Shown here: piece after piece, positions 22,337-25,530 of the stretch
Numbering within the stretch: the first letter of the stretch is position 1
Layout of the letters: every line of letters begins with the position of its first letter
Assembly: GCA_013365365.1 (NCBI GenBank)
Contig: JABVXU010000699.1
Coordinates: forward strand, 1-25,530
Length of the DNA stretch: 25,530 nucleotides
Direction: 5' to 3'
DNA from: Cruorifilaria tuberocauda
Lineage: Eukaryota > Nematoda > Chromadorea > Rhabditida > Onchocercidae
Notes under the pieces: model-generated
Database searches by the model: none
Told to the model about the DNA's origin: nothing
The model's input: only the letters and a program-made list of their open reading frames with translations
Position numbers and translations under genes: made by a program

Positions 22337-22540
22337 ATAATAATAATAATAGTAATAACAATAATAATAAATAATATTAATAATAATAAGTAAATAAGTA
22401 ACAATAACAGTAACAATAATAATAATAAATAATAGTGATGATGATAATTGATAAAATAAATAAATAATAATAACAGTAATAATAATAGATAATAATGATG
22501 ATAGTGATAATGATAATGATAATTGATAATAATAAACAAT
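22337..22540. repeat. (AAT)n / (GATAAT)n microsatellite
   Basis: About 200 bases of AATAAT, AACAATA, GATGAT and GATAAT variants. The minus-strand open frame over it is an artefact of the repeat. Confidence 0.92.
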
Positions 22541-22924
22541 AGTTAGAAATGGGAAAAATTAAATCTAGTCAATGCAATAAACTGTTGTTCATTGGGAAAT
22601 GAAAAATAAATCTAATTTTCAATTCAAATAATCTCCAAGCGATTTTGTTCAAATGCTTTAACCAATTGTGATTAAAAAAAATTAATTACTCTTCCTCTCT
22701 TTTTCCTCTCTATTATTAGCTATCATTTCTCTTTAATGCTATTGAAAATGTCAAAATTAATCAATTTCCCGGAACTTTTCAAACTTCCAGTGGATGGAAT
22801 GTGCAGGGGAAGCATCAACGATAGCAAATAGCATTAATTCCGTTGTACCTTTTTATTTCAAAAATTACTAATTTGCACAAAATAATTAGATAAGTAAATT
22901 GATATTTTGAATTAAAAATTTTAT

Positions 22925-23190
22925 CAGTAACTTTATTAGTAACTTTAATCTTATCAGCGATAAAAGCAGATAAAAGCAATCTCTTCTAGGAAATTTATCA
23001 GTTTATTACTGGAAGATTTGATAAAAGTTAGGTAAAGCAGTTGCAAAAAAGTTACTCTTAGTAAAATTAGTAACTTTAATCTTATCATTACTTTTATCTC
23101 TTCCAGGAAATTTATCAGTTTGTTATTGGAAGAATTTTTTAATTTGTTAAAAGTTAAGTAAGGCAGTTGCAAGAAAGTTACAAAGTGGAA
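22925..23190. repeat. Diverged tandem duplication, unit about 130 bp
   Basis: About 22925-23058 and 23062-23190 both run from AGTAACTTTAATCTTATCA through GGAAATTTATCAGTTT to AGCAGTTGCAA-like ends, with indels. The open frames across it are repeat-derived. Confidence 0.8.
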
Positions 23191-23450
23191 ATGAATCATG
23201 AAATCATCAAGAAATCATGAATATTATTGCCATATTACACATTTCAATTTTGTATTCATCTAATCATCTGCTCCTTAAACATACTTATTTACTTAAGTAA
23301 AGCAATTGAGAGAAAGTTACAAAGTGGAAATGAATTATTAACTTTTCAACAAGTCATAAATATTGCTGTATTATTACTCATATTAATTTTATATTCATCC
23401 AGTTATCTGCTCTCATTAAATATTGCTTATTTACTTGTTAAGCCAATAAA
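23163..23450. repeat. Second diverged tandem duplication, unit about 140 bp
   Basis: About 23163-23300 and 23302-23447 share GAAAGTTACAAAGTGGAAAT and a later TATTCATCnAnTnATCTGCT block. It overlaps the end of the preceding duplication, showing serial local duplication. Confidence 0.75.
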
Positions 23451-23817
23451 TAATTCAATTTCACTCTCATTTAAGCCCAAAATTCATTATTTATTTTAAA
23501 TTGAATAAATTTTCTTTGTAATTTTTTTAATAATTTTAATTCTAATAATAAAACTTTAATTTTTTAGCTTATTGTGATCTTATTTAATAATTTTTGAACT
23601 TTATTTGTTTTGTTTTTTCTTATTAAATCTTATAAATTTTAGTCTTGGAGGTTTTGGGTTTTTAGAAAATTTTAAATAAGTTAACTATTCTTGATTACGT
23701 GTCAGTAAAAATATAATAAGTAAATTATCTATTCCTGATTACGAATTGTATTTTTTCTTGATTTAGTTTAAGTAAAATTTCTATCTCTTTGGTTTAGATA
23801 ATTTTTCCACAAATTCA

Positions 23818-24050
23818 ATTATTTACTGTAATAGCATCAGTTAAGTTATTTCCTGAAAATTTAATTGAAACGAGAAACTTTAAAGTTAATTCTCAATGAT
23901 TTCTCATGATTTATATTTACTATTATAACAGTTGTTTACAGTTATTTACTATAATACCATTAATCAATTTACTCCCTAAAATTTTTTATTAAAATTTAAT
24001 TGAACCAAAAAAAAACCTTAAAGTTAATTCTTATTGATTTATTGATTTCT
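23818..24050. repeat. Diverged tandem duplication, unit about 120 bp
   Basis: About 23818-23911 and 23941-24050 share TTATTTACTnTAATA, then AATTTAATTGAA and TTTAAAGTTAATTCT in the same order, with indels and substitutions. No coding content. Confidence 0.7.
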
Positions 24051-24640
24051 TTATCAAAATAAAACTTTTTGTTGAAATTTCCTTTTATTTAAATTATTTT
24101 ACAAAATAGGAAGTGTTTTTTTTTTTGCTTTTTACTATATATTACTTAAATTCTAGTAATTTATCTGATGATGGAATTAAGTTGGAAAAAAAATTTTTGC
24201 TAACATTTTATTTCTTTTAAAATAAATGCAAAATGCTAACATGGCTACATTTTAATCAAATTTCCTGGACAATTTTAACGAACACACTGTCAATTTAGCA
24301 TTTACATTTTATTTCAATCCAATAAAATTGTCGATTTTAATTTTTATGGTAAAAATTCGTCATAAAATATCGCAAATTCATGGTAAAATACCGCAAATAT
24401 GTCGCAAAATTAGAGCGTTCAATGATTTTAAAATGAAAAAAATAGTTTGATAAATTTGAGAATGTTAGAATGTTAACCGCAAAATGCTAAATGTTAATCA
24501 TTATTATCACTTCTTTTGTTATCAGTTTCTTTATCAGCTAATTTCATTTTCAAATTTGTACAATTTTTGAAAGGAATAAAACGGAAGAATAAAAAAATAC
24601 CTAAAAGAGTAATTATACGAAAAAAAAAGTAATGATCTGT

Positions 24641-24692
24641 ATGCTTACTGCATACTTACTCTGTAACCTACTGTATACTTACTCTCTATACT
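24641..24692. repeat. Short TACTGTATACTTACTCT repeat
   Basis: Three to four imperfect copies of a CTTACTGCATACTTACTCTGTA-like unit. Non-coding. Confidence 0.65.
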
Positions 24693-25530
24693 AACTCTTT
24701 TAGATTTTTTCTTTATCCAATTAATTTTTATTTTTAATAGCTATTTTGAGGTTAAAATAAAACTTTGATCGTTTGGCTATTTAACATAATTACCATTTAA
24801 TTTTTATTTCATTATCATTTAATAAATAAATCATTCAATTATCAACATTGAATTTGGCTATTTCAATTCATTAATCCATTAGACAATTTCTTTTTTTGAA
24901 ATTTAATCTTTTAAATTTGCTTTTTTCGATTTTAGTATCCAAGTATCTATCGATTATTTATTAACTATTTTAGTATTTTAGTATCCTAGTTATGATTGCT
25001 TTCATAATTTATTTAGACATCCATTTAATTCTTTTTTCAGCTTAATATCATTTATCACTTTATCATTTTTCCGTTTAGAAAAAAAAAAGCATTATCGTTC
25101 CATTCTTCGTCTTTGGCTCAAGCATAAAGTTTTTAACAAAATAAAAATGAATTAATCGGAAAAAAAAGAATGAGAAACTTGAATGAAATTCAAATGAATT
25201 TTTTATGCTAACCGAAAGATTTCAAAAGAAAATGATTGATGATATGAGAAATTTTTCGTCTTAAAATGATATTTAAATGATAAATATATTCCTAAGAAAT
25301 TATATTCCATTTCATTTTGAGCCTTTTAATAGTTCAAATAAAATATTTTTAAAGAGAAATAAATTTAATAATGAGCTTTAATTGTTAATAATTTTGCTAT
25401 TACTAGTATGCATATATCATATTATTACTTTAAGTAAATAAGTAAGTATTGTTACTTTAAAAATGAGATATAAATGCTTTCAATGCAATGAAGTATATTC
25501 TTTTCGGATGGCAAAAAAAGCAACCAATAA

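Larger units (their letters stand above)
17640..25530. other. AT-rich region upstream of the receptor, no secure gene
   Basis: Nearly 8 kb with no exon I can support firmly. It must contain the receptor's promoter and probably a missing 5' exon. Open frames here are driven by microsatellites (22294-22539) or tandem repeats (22954-23199, 23227-23499), or lack splice partners (20832-21026). The composition is uniformly AT-rich, apart from a small less AT-rich patch at 22780-22850. Confidence 0.5.

Noticed and set aside
22294..22539. 81-codon minus-strand open frame, Tyr/Leu/Ile-rich
   Set aside because: It is the translation of an AAT/GAT microsatellite; the residue pattern follows the repeat and no splice partner exists.
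22954..23499. Open frames at 22954-23199 (minus) and 23227-23499 (plus)
   Set aside because: Both lie in diverged tandem duplications, and their repeated peptide patterns come from the DNA repeat rather than from selection on a protein.

Overview
The window is AT-rich nuclear DNA of a eukaryote with small, intron-rich genes. Introns start with GT (GTAAG, GTATG, sometimes GTTTT) and end in short TTTTAG/TTTCAG-type acceptors. With the nematode-style gene content, this suggests a nematode; the intron density and AT content would fit a spirurid/filarial-type worm, but the species is inferred, not shown. No prokaryotic features, tRNA, rRNA or intact transposon were recognised. Most real exons are too short to stand out as long open frames, so the genes below were rebuilt from exons whose splice phases agree.

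Layout, left to right. (1) 1-1715: no recognisable gene. (2) 1722-4112, plus: a 7-exon gene for a 293-aa low-complexity protein with a GILK (SILK-type) motif followed by a KKRVSF (RVxF) motif. This is the two-site docking arrangement of protein phosphatase 1 (PP1) regulators. (3) 4280-5380: several coding-like segments on the minus strand that do not assemble into one gene. (4) 5704-6305, minus: a 3-exon gene for a 91-aa protein with a possible mitochondrial N-terminus. (5) 6648-8133, minus: a 4-exon gene for a secreted ten-cysteine Ly6/uPAR-like protein. One in-frame exon is made of a 60-bp tandem duplication. (6) 8134-11669: AT-rich spacer with repeats and one unexplained open frame. (7) 11670-17639, minus: a 13-exon rhodopsin-class GPCR of 632 aa, dopamine-D2-like in architecture. 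Exon phases close across the whole model. (8) 17640-25530: about 7.9 kb of AT-rich sequence with microsatellites and diverged tandem duplications, and no secure gene.

The strongest observation is the receptor. It keeps nearly all aminergic landmarks, including the TM5 serine triad, but has Gly where the amine-binding Asp of TM3 (position 3.32) should be. Its third intracellular loop is about 350 residues long and is built from many small exons. That loop region also contains a phase-matched extra candidate exon and an in-frame alternative acceptor lying in a duplicated exon fragment. The genes share no obvious pathway and there is no sign of an operon.
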